This document shows positions 30,447-38,977 of a stretch of 58,729 bases of DNA, one piece after another. The notes beneath the pieces were generated by a model. The model saw only the letters and a list, made by a program, of their open reading frames with translations. It made no database searches and was not told where the DNA came from. Location: the IMG/VR virus record IMGVR_UViG_3300045912_000522, positions 1 to 58,729 of that record; one strand, given 5' to 3'. Origin of the DNA: a virus. The position numbers and the translations under genes are program-made. Position 1 is the stretch's first letter, and each line of letters starts with the position of its first letter.

Positions 30447-30455
30447 GAATAGCGA

Positions 30456-31619
30456 ATGGCACTCACCCTGGCCGAGCTGGAGAGTTTCGACCCACAGGCG
30501 CCCCCGTCGCGCGGCAACGAGCGCCGGTTCTGCTGCCCCCTGCCCGAGTGCGCTGGGAAGCCACGGGACACCGCGCACCGCTCGCTCTGCGTGAACGTCT
30601 CCACAGGGCAATGGTTGTGTAACAGGTGTCACAATGTCGGTATCCTGGGCGAGTTCAAGGAGACGCGAGAGCCGGAGCCCCGGCTCTACGCACCGTCAAC
30701 GCGCCGCGTCCAGTTCCCCGCCCCCGAGAAGCCGCCGGTCCTGACGAGGGAGTGGATGGCCGAGCTGCGCGACCTGAAGCCTCTCGCGGGCACTCCAGGT
30801 GAGGGATACCTCTCGGGTCGCGCTATCCCGACCGACCTGGCCCACAGCGCGGGAGTCCGGTTCGCGCCGGGCTGGTATGGCCGCCCTGCCGTCGTCTTCC
30901 CTGTCCGCAGCCGTGACGGCGCCCTCGTGGCCACCGCCGGGCGCTACATCGATGACAAGGCTCCGAAGACGCGAGACGCCGGCCACAAGACCGCCGGCTG
31001 CTTCGCCACACCCGGCGCATGGGCCGCCGACCCACTCATCCTGTGCGAGGGACCGGCGGACGCACTGTCCCTCCACCTCGCCGGCTATCCGGCCGTTGCT
31101 CTCCTCGGCTGCAATCTCTCCGACGTCGTGGCGTGGAGCTGCGCGCTCCGGCGCGTGGCCGTCGCCCTCGACGCCGACGCCGCCGGGGACGCGGCGTCGG
31201 CCAAGCTGTTGGCCGCGCTCGACGTGCGCGGCGCGCGAGCCTTTCGGGTTCGTCCGCCCGACGGCAGGGACTGGAATGACCTGCTGCGAGAATGGGGCTC
31301 GGAGACGCTCGCGAGCATGCTCGCCATCACCCTCAAGGCAGCGGCTCCTCCGTCGCCACCGATCGCCGCCCCCACCCCACCCGAGGCCGGATGGACTCCC
31401 GAGGACCAGGCCGCCCACGACGCAACCCTCGGCGAAGTGGCCGCGGCGTTACCGGACGGCGACCTCATTCCCTGGCTGCGAGAGCGGTTCGGCTGCGTGC
31501 TGACGCTGGACGATCGCGGAGGGCTGAAGGCGGAGAATGCGGCCGCGGTGCCCGCCCCGGTTCGCGACGAGGTGCGCCGCCGAGCGCGTGCGCTCACCCA
31601 GCAGTTGAAGCAGCGGTAA
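30456..31619 (+). CDS. DNA primase with zinc finger and Toprim domain
   Basis: 387 residues. The N-terminal zinc-finger region has CCPLPECAGK and WLCNRCHNVG. The Toprim core shows LILCEGPADALSLHLAGYPA (Glu) and VAVALDADAAGDAA (Asp-x-Asp), the metal-binding site for primer synthesis. The C-terminal about 100 residues are a helical tail that might touch the helicase. It is the last gene of the operon; a promoter and operator pair for the next unit follow. Confidence 0.87.
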   Translation: MALTLAELESFDPQAPPSRGNERRFCCPLPECAGKPRDTAHRSLCVNVSTGQWLCNRCHNVGILGEFKETREPEPRLYAPSTRRVQFPAPEKPPVLTREWMAELRDLKPLAGTPGEGYLSGRAIPTDLAHSAGVRFAPGWYGRPAVVFPVRSRDGALVATAGRYIDDKAPKTRDAGHKTAGCFATPGAWAADPLILCEGPADALSLHLAGYPAVALLGCNLSDVVAWSCALRRVAVALDADAAGDAASAKLLAALDVRGARAFRVRPPDGRDWNDLLREWGSETLASMLAITLKAAAPPSPPIAAPTPPEAGWTPEDQAAHDATLGEVAAALPDGDLIPWLRERFGCVLTLDDRGGLKAENAAAVPAPVRDEVRRRARALTQQLKQR

Positions 31620-31658
31620 CTGACCCAAGCGTTCCTGAACTTTCTGCGCGCGCCCCAC

Positions 31659-31734
31659 TTGACGAACCAGACGACTGCCTGTATTCTGAACTATCAGTTG
31701 AACTGACGGCGTCACGAAAATTCAGAAGTTCAAC
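31659..31734 (+). promoter_or_regulatory. Promoter and inverted operator pair
   Basis: TTGACG at 31659-31664, exactly 17 bases, TATTCT at 31682-31687. Then GTTGAAC at 31697-31703 and GTTCAAC at 31728-31734, 31 bp apart and inverted, as at 27208-27244. Confidence 0.78.
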
Positions 31735-32133
31735 TGACTTGCGGGAGGGGACGGGCAAGCGGGTCTTGCAGCCCGGCGTGCCGTGCCGGTTCAATTCCGG
31801 CGTCCCGCGCTCGGGGAGGTATGACAGCGAGAGGCGGGAGCACTCGCGTTCCCAGAGGACGCGAGAGACGTGTCTGCCCGATATCAAGGTCGGCCTCCCC
31901 GTCCGAAGTGGGCGACACCGGGGTAGCCTCCCGGTAGGGTGTCCCATCACCCGAGCAAGGCAGGGATGAGTTCGGCTCGCCGGGCGGTCCTTCACTCCTT
32001 TCGCCGCCAGCGTGGCAAATGGAACCGCGACCCCCTGACGTAGGAAAGACGCTGACCAAACCCGTTGCCGGTTCCCGTCAAACCGGCTGCACCCCGCCGA
32101 TCGTGGCGGGCATGTCCCTAAAGGGAGGTCTGC
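31694..32133 (+). ncRNA. Long structured leader with a tRNA-like element
   Basis: About 440 bases separate the promoter from the lipoprotein gene, with no gene in them. At 31741-31808 the RNA could form GCGGGA/TCCCGC ends, a GGAC/GTCT stem, and a T-arm GCCGG-TTCAATT-CCGGC, but the anticodon arm is too short for a normal tRNA. Near the 3' end, CCCGCC-GATCGT-GGCGGG is followed by TCCCTAAAGGGA, a small hairpin that would hide the ribosome-binding site AAAGGGAGG. A regulatory leader or independent small RNA is likely. Confidence 0.45.
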
Positions 32134-32574
32134 GTGAAGCAGAAGCGACCTGGCCCTGCGTGGCTGGCAGTGGCGGTGATTGCGCTCCTGATGTTGGCCT
32201 TCACGGGTTGCGGTCGATCGGATGCCGCGACGATGGTCTCGGGCGAGTTCGGTGCGGCTCTCCAGGTCGGCGACCTGTCGCGCGGCCATTTCGGCAGCGA
32301 GTGGGGCTTTCGTTCCGAGAGCCGTCCCACGGAACTGTTCGGCAGTCTCCGCTTGGACGGCGGCCCCGGCTCCGCCGCGCTCTGCGTGGCCGGCCGGCAC
32401 ACCCTCGACCGCGGCGACTGGCTCGCGTGGGAGGACTGCCTGACCGTCCGTGCGGAGGTCCCTCTCTCCCCTCACCTACTGGCATACGGAGGCTGGGAGC
32501 GGCGGCACCGGATCGGCGACAGCAGGTTCGTGGCAGGCGCCAAGTTCGTCTTCGGCCGTAGTCCGAACGACTGA
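32134..32574 (+). CDS. Lipoprotein, possibly a small outer-membrane beta-barrel
   Basis: 146 residues from GTG at 32134. The signal sequence ends in a lipobox, LLMLAFTGC, so the mature N-terminus would be a lipidated Cys. The rest alternates hydrophobic and polar residues (GEFGAALQVGDLSRGHFGSEWGF, VAGRHTLDRGDWLAWEDCLTV), like beta-barrel strands, and ends GAKFVFGR. Phage lipoproteins often block superinfection by binding receptors. Such a role is inference. Expression is controlled through the long leader and operators upstream. Confidence 0.65.
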   Translation: MKQKRPGPAWLAVAVIALLMLAFTGCGRSDAATMVSGEFGAALQVGDLSRGHFGSEWGFRSESRPTELFGSLRLDGGPGSAALCVAGRHTLDRGDWLAWEDCLTVRAEVPLSPHLLAYGGWERRHRIGDSRFVAGAKFVFGRSPND

Positions 32575-32659
32575 CTGACCCCCGAGACACGCGGCCGTGG
32601 GCCGCCGCCAGAGGGTTCCGTAGAGTCGAAAGAGACTGGGCAAGGAAGGACCTCAAGCT

Positions 32660-32688
32660 GGGGCCGGGGTTTCTCGCTCGCCGGCCCC
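32660..32688 (+). terminator. GC hairpin between lipoprotein and KGG genes
   Basis: GGGGCCGG and CCGGCCCC pair over 8 bp around a 13-base loop. No T-run follows; it may attenuate rather than terminate. Confidence 0.4.
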
Positions 32689-32707
32689 GGCATTCAAGGG
32701 GAAAAAC

Positions 32708-33004
32708 GTGAGCGCAAACGAGCAACCGAAGCAGGAGCTGACCGTCTCGCAGGCGGGTTCAAGAGGCGGCCAGGAGTGTGCTCGGCGATACGGCCGGGAG
32801 TTCTTCAAAGAGATCGGCAAGCTCGGCGGCGCGCGGACGCGCGACAAGCATGGCCGCCAGTTCTACTCGGAGCTGGGCAAGCAGGGCGGTCGGACGACCT
32901 CCGAGAAGCACGGCCCCGAATTCTACGAGAGAATCGGAAAGAAGGGCGGACAGCGGGTCCGCGAGCTGATCGCCCGAGCGAAGGCAGCGGAGGCCGGTGA
33001 GTGA
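32708..33004 (+). CDS. KGG-repeat (Em/GsiB-like) protein
   Basis: 98 residues with three tandem units built as 'G-x-E-F-Y-x-x-(I/L)-G-K-x-GG': REFFKEIGKLGGARTRDKHG, QFYSELGKQGGRTTSEKHG and EFYERIGKKGGQRV. These are the repeats of stress-induced hydrophilin-type KGG proteins (GsiB, plant Em). They are intrinsically disordered and basic and are sometimes encoded by phages. Protection of proteins or DNA during stress, or nucleic-acid binding, is possible. GTG start at 32708. The end overlaps the next gene. Confidence 0.75.
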   Translation: MSANEQPKQELTVSQAGSRGGQECARRYGREFFKEIGKLGGARTRDKHGRQFYSELGKQGGRTTSEKHGPEFYERIGKKGGQRVRELIARAKAAEAGE

Positions 33005-33216
33005 TACCGGCTCTCATCTCCGAATGGCGCGTTCTGGGTTTCCTGGTGCTGCTGGCGCTCTTCTTCGTCGCCCTGGGGTTCACCGCCGGCCAGCAGTGGC
33101 CGGGGCCGGAGTGGCAGCGGAACCCCGCCGCAGCGTGCCGGGAGTATCTCAACCGGTGCCCGACATTCCACTTCTGCTCGATGTGCGGGCAGCACAAGGA
33201 CTGGAGCGCGCGATGA
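33001..33216 (+). CDS. Small membrane protein (71 aa)
   Basis: GTG start overlaps the KGG gene's stop. One strong membrane segment (VLGFLVLLALFFVALGFTAG) is followed by a short Cys-rich tail with CSMCGQHK, which could bind a metal. Its stop overlaps the next start. The function is unknown. Confidence 0.55.
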   Translation: MIPALISEWRVLGFLVLLALFFVALGFTAGQQWPGPEWQRNPAAACREYLNRCPTFHFCSMCGQHKDWSAR

Positions 33217-33917
33217 GCAATAGCTGGCCGACGAACCCGGAGGTGGAGAGCGTTCAGCGGATCCTGCACCGCATTCAGGGGGAGCTGAACGTCGTCGTCG
33301 AATGCCTGCGCGACCTCGCCGCGTGTGTCGAGTGGGAGGATGACACCCGGCCGCTCCTAGACAGAGACCGCCTGCTGCCCATGTGGGATCGCGTCGAGCG
33401 TATCCTCGCACGCTACGCCGATGGCGTGAACGGAATACCGCCGGGCCTCTCCCCGCGACAGCAGGGGCAGAACGGGAACGGCGGCCTGCCCGTGGATCAA
33501 CTGGCGGTCCTGCTCGATGGTGTGCAGCGCCGCCTGCGCCAGGTCCGGGGTCTGGATGTCGCCTCCGAACGAACCGAAGTCGAGTGCACCGCCTGGACGC
33601 GGGAGCTTGGGCTCGACGTGATGACCGCCGTGTCGCAGATGTTCGACCCGACCGCCGGCTGCTTGCACCCGGATCAGGTGGCGCAGTTCCGGCAGGGGCG
33701 CGCAAAGCGCGTGCTCCTTCACGCGCTGGAGCTTGCGGTGCTACACGGCGTGACGACGGACGCCATCCTCCGCGCGCTGGGCGCCGAGGGCCAGGCGGCC
33801 GCGTGCCCCGAGTGCAAGGGGACCGGCTCGCGCCGGATCGTGCCCCGGTGGCTGGGAGCGCCGGTGGGGCACATTCAGTGCGAGGCCTGCAGCGGAACCG
33901 GCGCTCTGCGGTGTTAG
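33213..33917 (+). CDS. Hypothetical protein with DnaJ-type zinc motifs (234 aa)
   Basis: ATG at 33213 overlaps the preceding stop. Residues 1-180 are helical and charged. The C-terminus carries two CxxCxGxG motifs, CPECKGTG and CEACSGTG, the zinc-binding repeats of DnaJ central domains, without a J domain. Such motifs in small phage proteins may mediate protein or nucleic-acid contacts. It lies upstream of the SNF2-like helicase. The function is unknown. Confidence 0.62.
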   Translation: MSNSWPTNPEVESVQRILHRIQGELNVVVECLRDLAACVEWEDDTRPLLDRDRLLPMWDRVERILARYADGVNGIPPGLSPRQQGQNGNGGLPVDQLAVLLDGVQRRLRQVRGLDVASERTEVECTAWTRELGLDVMTAVSQMFDPTAGCLHPDQVAQFRQGRAKRVLLHALELAVLHGVTTDAILRALGAEGQAAACPECKGTGSRRIVPRWLGAPVGHIQCEACSGTGALRC

Positions 33918-33934
33918 CCGACTTTAAAAGGCCT

Positions 33935-36358
33935 ATGCAGACCGATTACCAGGCATTTCTGGCGTCGAAGCGGCTCGTCGCGCCGACGGTCGGCGTGGAC
34001 GTCCAGCCGGAGAAGTTGCACCCGGCGCTGTTCCCGTTCCAGCGCGACCTCGTGCGGTGGGCGCTCCGAAAGGGGCGCGCCGCCATCTTCGCCGACACCG
34101 GGCTAGGGAAGACGTTGATGAGCCTCTCCTACGCCCAGCACGCTGCTGAACGAGTGCTCATCCTGGCCCCGCTGGCGGTGGCGCAGCAGACGGTGCGCGA
34201 GGGGGCCAGGTGGGGCATTGAGGTGACGTATGCCCGGTCAATGGAGGCGGCACCCGAGCGCGGTATCACCATCACGAACTATGAGATGTTGTCGCACTTC
34301 GACCCGGCCGCGTTCGGTGCTGTTGTGCTTGATGAGTCGGCCATCCTGAAGTGCTTCAACGGAAAGACGCGAACTGCACTCATCGAGGCGTTCAGGCGAA
34401 CTCCCATGCGCCTCTGCTGCACAGCAACGCCGGCCCCGAACGACATACAGGAGATTGCCAATCACGCGGAGTTCCTGGGCGTGATGAGCCGCGTGGAGAT
34501 GTTGGCCCACTTCTTCGTTCACGATAGCGAAGGGTGGCGATTGAAGGGCCACGCGCGGAGGGGATTCTTCCGCTGGCTGGCCAGTTGGGGGATGGCCGTC
34601 AAGAGGCCTTCGGATCTGGGCTATGGCGATGATGGCTACGAGCTGCCGGCGCTGACCGTCACGCCCCACTTCATCGAGACAGACTACAGGCCGTCGGATC
34701 GCCTGTTCGACGTGGGGCTGAAGGGTATCACTGATCGCGCCCAGGTCCGACGCGGCACCCTGAACGCCCGCGTGGAGCTCGCCGCCGCGCTGGTCCGCGC
34801 GGAGCCGTGGGAGGCGTGGCTCTGCTGGGTGGGACTGAACGACGAGGGCCAGGAACTCGCCCGTCTCCTGACCGACGCGACGCTCGTGGAGGGTAGCCAG
34901 TCGCCCGACGAGAAGGCGGCGGCGCTGCTCGGGTTCGCGGACGGCACCGTGCCGACGCTCATCACGAAGAGCGGGATTTCCGGCCACGGGATGAACTGGC
35001 AGCACTGCGCACGGATGGTGTTCGTCGGCCTGTCGGATTGTTACGATGAGAAGACAGAAGTCCTCACGCGGCGGGGCTGGCAGAGCTTCGGGGACATCAG
35101 CACCGAAGACGAGCTAGCAACCGTCAACCCCAACAGCTTGGGGCTTGAGTGGCAAACCCCATCTCGGATTGTCTGGGAGCCCTACAGTGGCCCTATGCTG
35201 CACTTCTCCGGGCAGCGCAACTTTGACCTGATGGTGACGCCCAACCATAAGCTGTTCGTTCAGCGGTGCCCCATCAGGTTCCCGAACGGCTGTTCCGACT
35301 GGCAGCTTCGCTATGCCGAGGAGATAGCCGCTCGATACCGGCGGAGCGAATACCGGATGATGAGCGCGCCGCGCTCTGCAGAGGGGAGCCGACCGGCGGA
35401 CATTGAGATACCGGCTCACGGTCGGATCAACAGCCGCTCGCGGACAGTGGAGAGGATCCCTGCCGACGACTTCATGCGCCTGGCTGGCTGGTATCTGTCG
35501 GAGGGACACTGTCGTCCAATCGGAAGCCTTGAGGCGGGGCGAATAGTGATTTGCCAGTCCGAGCAGAATGCGGCGCACCGCGAAGAAATCATCGCCCTCC
35601 TGAAGCAAATCGGGCTCAACGTGAACAGCAATACCAAGGATATTACTGCCTACAGTATCAATCTGGCGGTCTTCCTGATCGAACAGTTCGGATCCGGTGC
35701 CAACGGGAAGCGGATTCCGCGATGGGTCAAGGATCTCCACCCAAGCCTTCTCGCTACCCTCCGAGACACGATGCTCAAGGGCGATGGGTGCCATCGTAAG
35801 GGAGTGCCCCACTCCTACCGAACGACGAGCGCAGAGCTTGCGGACGACTTTCAGGAGATATGCCTGCTTACCGGCATTCGAGGCTCGGTTCACTACAGAA
35901 GCAGCGTCGGGAGTATTCGACACTCTGACAAGGGCATATATGACATTCAACTCTCCTGGGAGCGGCTTACGCCCTCGATCCACCGTCCGCCGGAACGCGT
36001 GAAGTATGAGGGGATGATTGGGTGCGCAACCGTTCCGAACCATACGCTCATCGTCCGCCGGAACGGCATTCCCGTCGTTAGCGGCAATAGCTGGGAGGCC
36101 TACTACCAGTCCATCCGGCGCTGCTGGCGCTTCGGGCAGACACGGCCGGTCCACGTCCACGTTATCCTCTCAGACCGCGAAAGAGACATCTGGAACAACG
36201 TCCAGCGCAAGGAGGCGGAGGCAGAGTGGCTGTCGCGCGAGCTGATCGCCAACGCGGCCGAGTTCGCGAAGTCGGAGCTGGCTGCAATCACGGCGGCGGA
36301 AGAGTACCGGGCGGCGGTCCAGATGAGCGTGCCAGAGTGGCTGAAGGGAGGGTGCTGA
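33935..36358 (+). CDS. SNF2-family DNA helicase/ATPase interrupted by an intein
   Basis: 807 residues as translated. The extein is about 457 residues, usual for phage SNF2-like helicases. Motif I is IFADTGLGKTLMSLSYA, the DEAH-like box is VVLDESAILKCFNGKTR, motif III LCCTATPAPND, and the C-terminal RecA lobe ends in YYQSIRRCWRFGQTRPVHVH (motif VI). A 350-residue intein separates FVGLSD from SWEAYYQ just before motif VI. Splicing is required to complete the helicase. The protein would remodel DNA, probably in replication or recombination. Its stop overlaps the methyltransferase start. Confidence 0.87.
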   Translation: MQTDYQAFLASKRLVAPTVGVDVQPEKLHPALFPFQRDLVRWALRKGRAAIFADTGLGKTLMSLSYAQHAAERVLILAPLAVAQQTVREGARWGIEVTYARSMEAAPERGITITNYEMLSHFDPAAFGAVVLDESAILKCFNGKTRTALIEAFRRTPMRLCCTATPAPNDIQEIANHAEFLGVMSRVEMLAHFFVHDSEGWRLKGHARRGFFRWLASWGMAVKRPSDLGYGDDGYELPALTVTPHFIETDYRPSDRLFDVGLKGITDRAQVRRGTLNARVELAAALVRAEPWEAWLCWVGLNDEGQELARLLTDATLVEGSQSPDEKAAALLGFADGTVPTLITKSGISGHGMNWQHCARMVFVGLSDCYDEKTEVLTRRGWQSFGDISTEDELATVNPNSLGLEWQTPSRIVWEPYSGPMLHFSGQRNFDLMVTPNHKLFVQRCPIRFPNGCSDWQLRYAEEIAARYRRSEYRMMSAPRSAEGSRPADIEIPAHGRINSRSRTVERIPADDFMRLAGWYLSEGHCRPIGSLEAGRIVICQSEQNAAHREEIIALLKQIGLNVNSNTKDITAYSINLAVFLIEQFGSGANGKRIPRWVKDLHPSLLATLRDTMLKGDGCHRKGVPHSYRTTSAELADDFQEICLLTGIRGSVHYRSSVGSIRHSDKGIYDIQLSWERLTPSIHRPPERVKYEGMIGCATVPNHTLIVRRNGIPVVSGNSWEAYYQSIRRCWRFGQTRPVHVHVILSDRERDIWNNVQRKEAEAEWLSRELIANAAEFAKSELAAITAAEEYRAAVQMSVPEWLKGGC
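35039..36088 (+). other. Intein with LAGLIDADG homing-endonuclease domain (helicase gene)
   Basis: The 350-residue intein starts at Cys (CYDEKTEVLTRRGWQSF) and ends VVSGN before Ser of the extein. Splicing blocks: A at the N-terminus, B as MVTPNHKLFV (T-x-x-H), F as VPNHTLIVRR, G as SGN|S. The penultimate residue before Asn is Gly rather than the usual His. The endonuclease has LAGWYLSEGH and MLKGDGCH as the two LAGLIDADG-type motifs, the first with Glu in place of Asp. Confidence 0.88.
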
Positions 36359-38262
36359 TGACCGTTCACGTCTGCGAGCAGTGGCAGGGAGATGGGTGGG
36401 CGCTCTACTGCGGCGACAGCGCCGAGGTGCTCCAGGGCCTTCCGTCGTCGTCGGTGGGGCTGACGGTGACGAGTATACCATTCAGCTCGCTGTTCACATA
36501 CTCGGCGAGCGACCGCGACCTCGGCAACTGCGCCGACGATGCCGAGTTCTTCGCGCACCTGGGCCACATCACGCGGGAACTGCTGCGGGTGACCATGCCT
36601 GGCCGGCTGGCGTGCGTCCACGTTATGAACCTCGTCACGACGAAGGCGCGCGACGGCGTCGAGGGCCTGCGCGACTTCCGGGGCCACACCGTCCGCCACT
36701 TTGTCGAGCACGGCTGGATATTCCACGGCGAGGTGTGCATTGATAAGGACCCCCAAGCCGCTGCCATCCGCACGAAGGCGAAAGGCCTCCTCTTCGTGCA
36801 GCTCCACAAGGATAGTTCGTGGATGAGGCCGGCCCTCGCCGACTACGTCCTGCTCTTCAGGGCGCCCGGCGAGAACCCGGTGGCCGTGAAGCCGGACTGC
36901 GACAACGAGGACTGGATCCGCTGGGCGCGGCCCATCTGGTATGGCATCGAGGAGACGAAGGTGCTGAACGTCGCCGTGGCCCGCGAGAACGATGACGAGC
37001 GTCACATCTGCCTGGCTCGTGGCTCGTTGGTTCTCACCCGTGAGCACGGCTACATTCCCATCGAAGAGGTGCAGCCCGGCAACCTGGTGCTCACCCACAC
37101 CGGGCGATGGATGCCCGTAACCGGAAAGCGCTGCAACGGGACGAAGCCCGTCGTTCGGCTGTGCGCGCAGGGAGTGGCCGATCTTCGGCTGACGCCGGAT
37201 CACCAGCTCTGGGTTCGGGATGGCTCCGGGTATCACTCCAAGTCTAAGGCGCGCCGAACTGCTCCCGACTGGGTGCCTGCAGAGAACTCGCTCGGGTCTT
37301 ACGTCAACCTCAAGCTCCCGCCAGTCGAGGAAGACGCTCTGACCGAGCACGAGTGGTGGATCGTTGGCCGATGGCTCGCCTGCGGACATCGCGGAGGCCA
37401 CCGTCGAAGCGGCAAGCGTGGCGGCCTGGGGCAATTCTACATCTCGTGTGGAGACGACAAGTTGCGAGAGCTTCTCCAGCACCTCGGGGAACACGCCGGG
37501 CACGCGTCGCGCGTTACGGCTACCCAGATTGCGCTGCGGAACCTAAGGCCCGAGGTTAGGGATGTTCTGGATCGGTGCGGCAACGGGGCTTCGGGAAAGC
37601 GGCTACCCGGCGAAGCGGTTACCCTGTGCCATGAGAAGGCGGAGGCGCTTCTGTCGGGATATCTGTCCGGTGACGGTCACTTCGTCGAGCGGTATGACCG
37701 CTGGTGCGCCTCCTCCATCTCTCGCGCGCTTCTGCTGGGAATGGCGCTGGTAGCGCAGAGGGCGCGGGGTGTAGTTCCGAGCATCTACGCTGGTCGGCCC
37801 GCGCGCAACGGCCAGATCGAGGGTCGCGACGTTCAGATGAGTCAGGATTGGGTCTTCGCCTTCCGATCCTCGGCCGGATACCGCCAATCGGGCTGGATAC
37901 AAGACGACGGGGCCTGGAAGAAGGTTCGGAAGATTGACGACGTGGGCGATACCGAGGTCTGGGACATTAGCGTGGCGGAGGACGCCTCATTCACGGCCGA
38001 GGGGTGCGTCGTAAAGAACTGCCCGCTTCAGCTCGACACCATTGAGCGATGCGTCCGACTCTGGTCAAACAAAGGCGATGTCGTTTTGGACCCGTTCAAC
38101 GGTATCGGGTCGAGTGGCGTAGTGGCGCTAAAGCACGGACGCCGTTACGTCGGTGTCGAGCTGAAGCGGAGCTACGCCGAGGTGGCCGCGCGCAACTTGG
38201 CCGATGCCGAGCGACAAGCGAACGCGCTACGGCTGCCCTTATTCGAGCCGCCGGAACCGTGA
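36358..38262 (+). CDS. DNA (N4/N6-type) methyltransferase interrupted by an intein
   Basis: 634 residues as translated; the extein is about 297. Motif I (AdoMet binding) is VLDPFNGIGSSGVVALKHGRRYVGVEL near the C-terminus. The catalytic region near the N-terminus reads LTVTSIPFSSLFTYS. There the usual S/D-P-P-(Y/F) motif IV is SIPF, an odd replacement of the first Pro. This order (motif IV before I) fits beta-class enzymes. It would methylate cytosine N4 or adenine N6 in phage DNA, giving protection from restriction. The ATG overlaps the helicase stop. Confidence 0.83.
   Translation: MTVHVCEQWQGDGWALYCGDSAEVLQGLPSSSVGLTVTSIPFSSLFTYSASDRDLGNCADDAEFFAHLGHITRELLRVTMPGRLACVHVMNLVTTKARDGVEGLRDFRGHTVRHFVEHGWIFHGEVCIDKDPQAAAIRTKAKGLLFVQLHKDSSWMRPALADYVLLFRAPGENPVAVKPDCDNEDWIRWARPIWYGIEETKVLNVAVARENDDERHICLARGSLVLTREHGYIPIEEVQPGNLVLTHTGRWMPVTGKRCNGTKPVVRLCAQGVADLRLTPDHQLWVRDGSGYHSKSKARRTAPDWVPAENSLGSYVNLKLPPVEEDALTEHEWWIVGRWLACGHRGGHRRSGKRGGLGQFYISCGDDKLRELLQHLGEHAGHASRVTATQIALRNLRPEVRDVLDRCGNGASGKRLPGEAVTLCHEKAEALLSGYLSGDGHFVERYDRWCASSISRALLLGMALVAQRARGVVPSIYAGRPARNGQIEGRDVQMSQDWVFAFRSSAGYRQSGWIQDDGAWKKVRKIDDVGDTEVWDISVAEDASFTAEGCVVKNCPLQLDTIERCVRLWSNKGDVVLDPFNGIGSSGVVALKHGRRYVGVELKRSYAEVAARNLADAERQANALRLPLFEPPEP
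37009..38019 (+). other. Intein with degenerate LAGLIDADG endonuclease (methyltransferase gene)
   Basis: The 337-residue intein starts with Cys (CLARGSLVLTREHGYIP) and ends VVKN before Cys of the extein. Block B is LTPDHQLWV (T-x-x-H) and block F is DISVAEDASFTAEGC. The endonuclease region keeps a good second motif, LLSGYLSGDGHF, but the first (WWIVGRWLACGH) is degenerate. Homing may be weakened while splicing is likely intact. Confidence 0.87.
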
Positions 38263-38354
38263 CGTGCGTCGATTGCGTCCGCAGATACAGGTGGCCGATA
38301 CGAAAGGAGGACACGTTTCCATCTTCCGATGGAGAGACCTGGAAGGGTGGCTAG
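38259..38354 (+). CDS. Small protein (31 aa), CxxC-type
   Basis: GTG overlaps the methyltransferase stop (GTGA). The frame gives MTCVDCVRRYRWPIRKEDTF and ends with TWKGG. It is too short for a confident call, but the overlap and the CVDC pair, typical of small zinc-binding phage peptides, favour a gene. Confidence 0.4.
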   Translation: MTCVDCVRRYRWPIRKEDTFPSSDGETWKGG

Positions 38355-38483
38355 CCAAGAATGTAGGGCACAGGGTTGAGGGAGGCGCCCCGCCGGCAAG
38401 CTAGACGCCTCCCCTTGACCTGCGGGACAGAGACCGCAGTCGGGCCATTGTAGCAGGCTGCGGCCGGAAGGACAAACAGAAGT

Positions 38484-38783
38484 ATGGCAGCAGCAAGTAC
38501 TGGCATCCATAGCGAACAGACGTTTTCTCACTCGCCCGAGCAGACCTCCCTCGTGGAGGAGATTCGCACCCTCCACACCCTCGCCGATGTCGCGTTGGCT
38601 GCAGCCGCGGACCTTGCGGCCGCGTCACTGGACGCATTCGCGCAGGCCAAGCCGGGGCTGCCCGCCTGGCGCGAGGCCAACGCTCTCGGCACCGCGCTTC
38701 TGGACGCGGCCGAGCAGATGTTCGCGCAGGCGAAGCCGCTTCGCGCCGAGGCCGAGTGCCTCTACCGCCAGTTGGAGCGTTGA
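38484..38783 (+). CDS. Hypothetical protein (99 aa)
   Basis: ATG at 38484 after GGAAGGA-type sequence. A helical, Ala-rich protein (LADVALAAAADLAAASLDAFAQ). Its stop overlaps the start of the next small gene. No recognised family. Confidence 0.55.
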   Translation: MAAASTGIHSEQTFSHSPEQTSLVEEIRTLHTLADVALAAAADLAAASLDAFAQAKPGLPAWREANALGTALLDAAEQMFAQAKPLRAEAECLYRQLER

Positions 38784-38977
38784 GCCCCGAGGAAGAGGCC
38801 GCCGTGTGCCGGGCGAAGGTCCATTACGCCACGGCGGCCGAGGCCCACGACGTGCGCCGTCGCCTGGCCCGACAGAAGTCCAGGCGACGGCGCGGAATCT
38901 ACGTCTACCGTTGCAGGTGCTGCCATGGCTATCACCTGGCGAGACTGCACCGCCCCTATCCCAGGAAGGACGAATGA
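38780..38977 (+). CDS. Small zinc-ribbon protein (65 aa)
   Basis: TTG start at 38780 overlaps the preceding stop. The N-terminal helix (EEEAAVCRAKVHYAT) is followed by a basic region and YVYRCRCCHGYHLAR, a C-x-C-C ... H pattern like small phage 'Y-x-C-x-x-C-x-x-W/YHL' proteins. Nucleic-acid binding is plausible. Its stop overlaps the next gene. Confidence 0.6.
   Translation: MSPEEEAAVCRAKVHYATAAEAHDVRRRLARQKSRRRRGIYVYRCRCCHGYHLARLHRPYPRKDE

Noticed and set aside
31741-31808. Ordinary tRNA gene
   Set aside because: Acceptor, D and T arms can pair, but no 5-bp anticodon stem with a 7-base loop forms; recorded as tRNA-like only.
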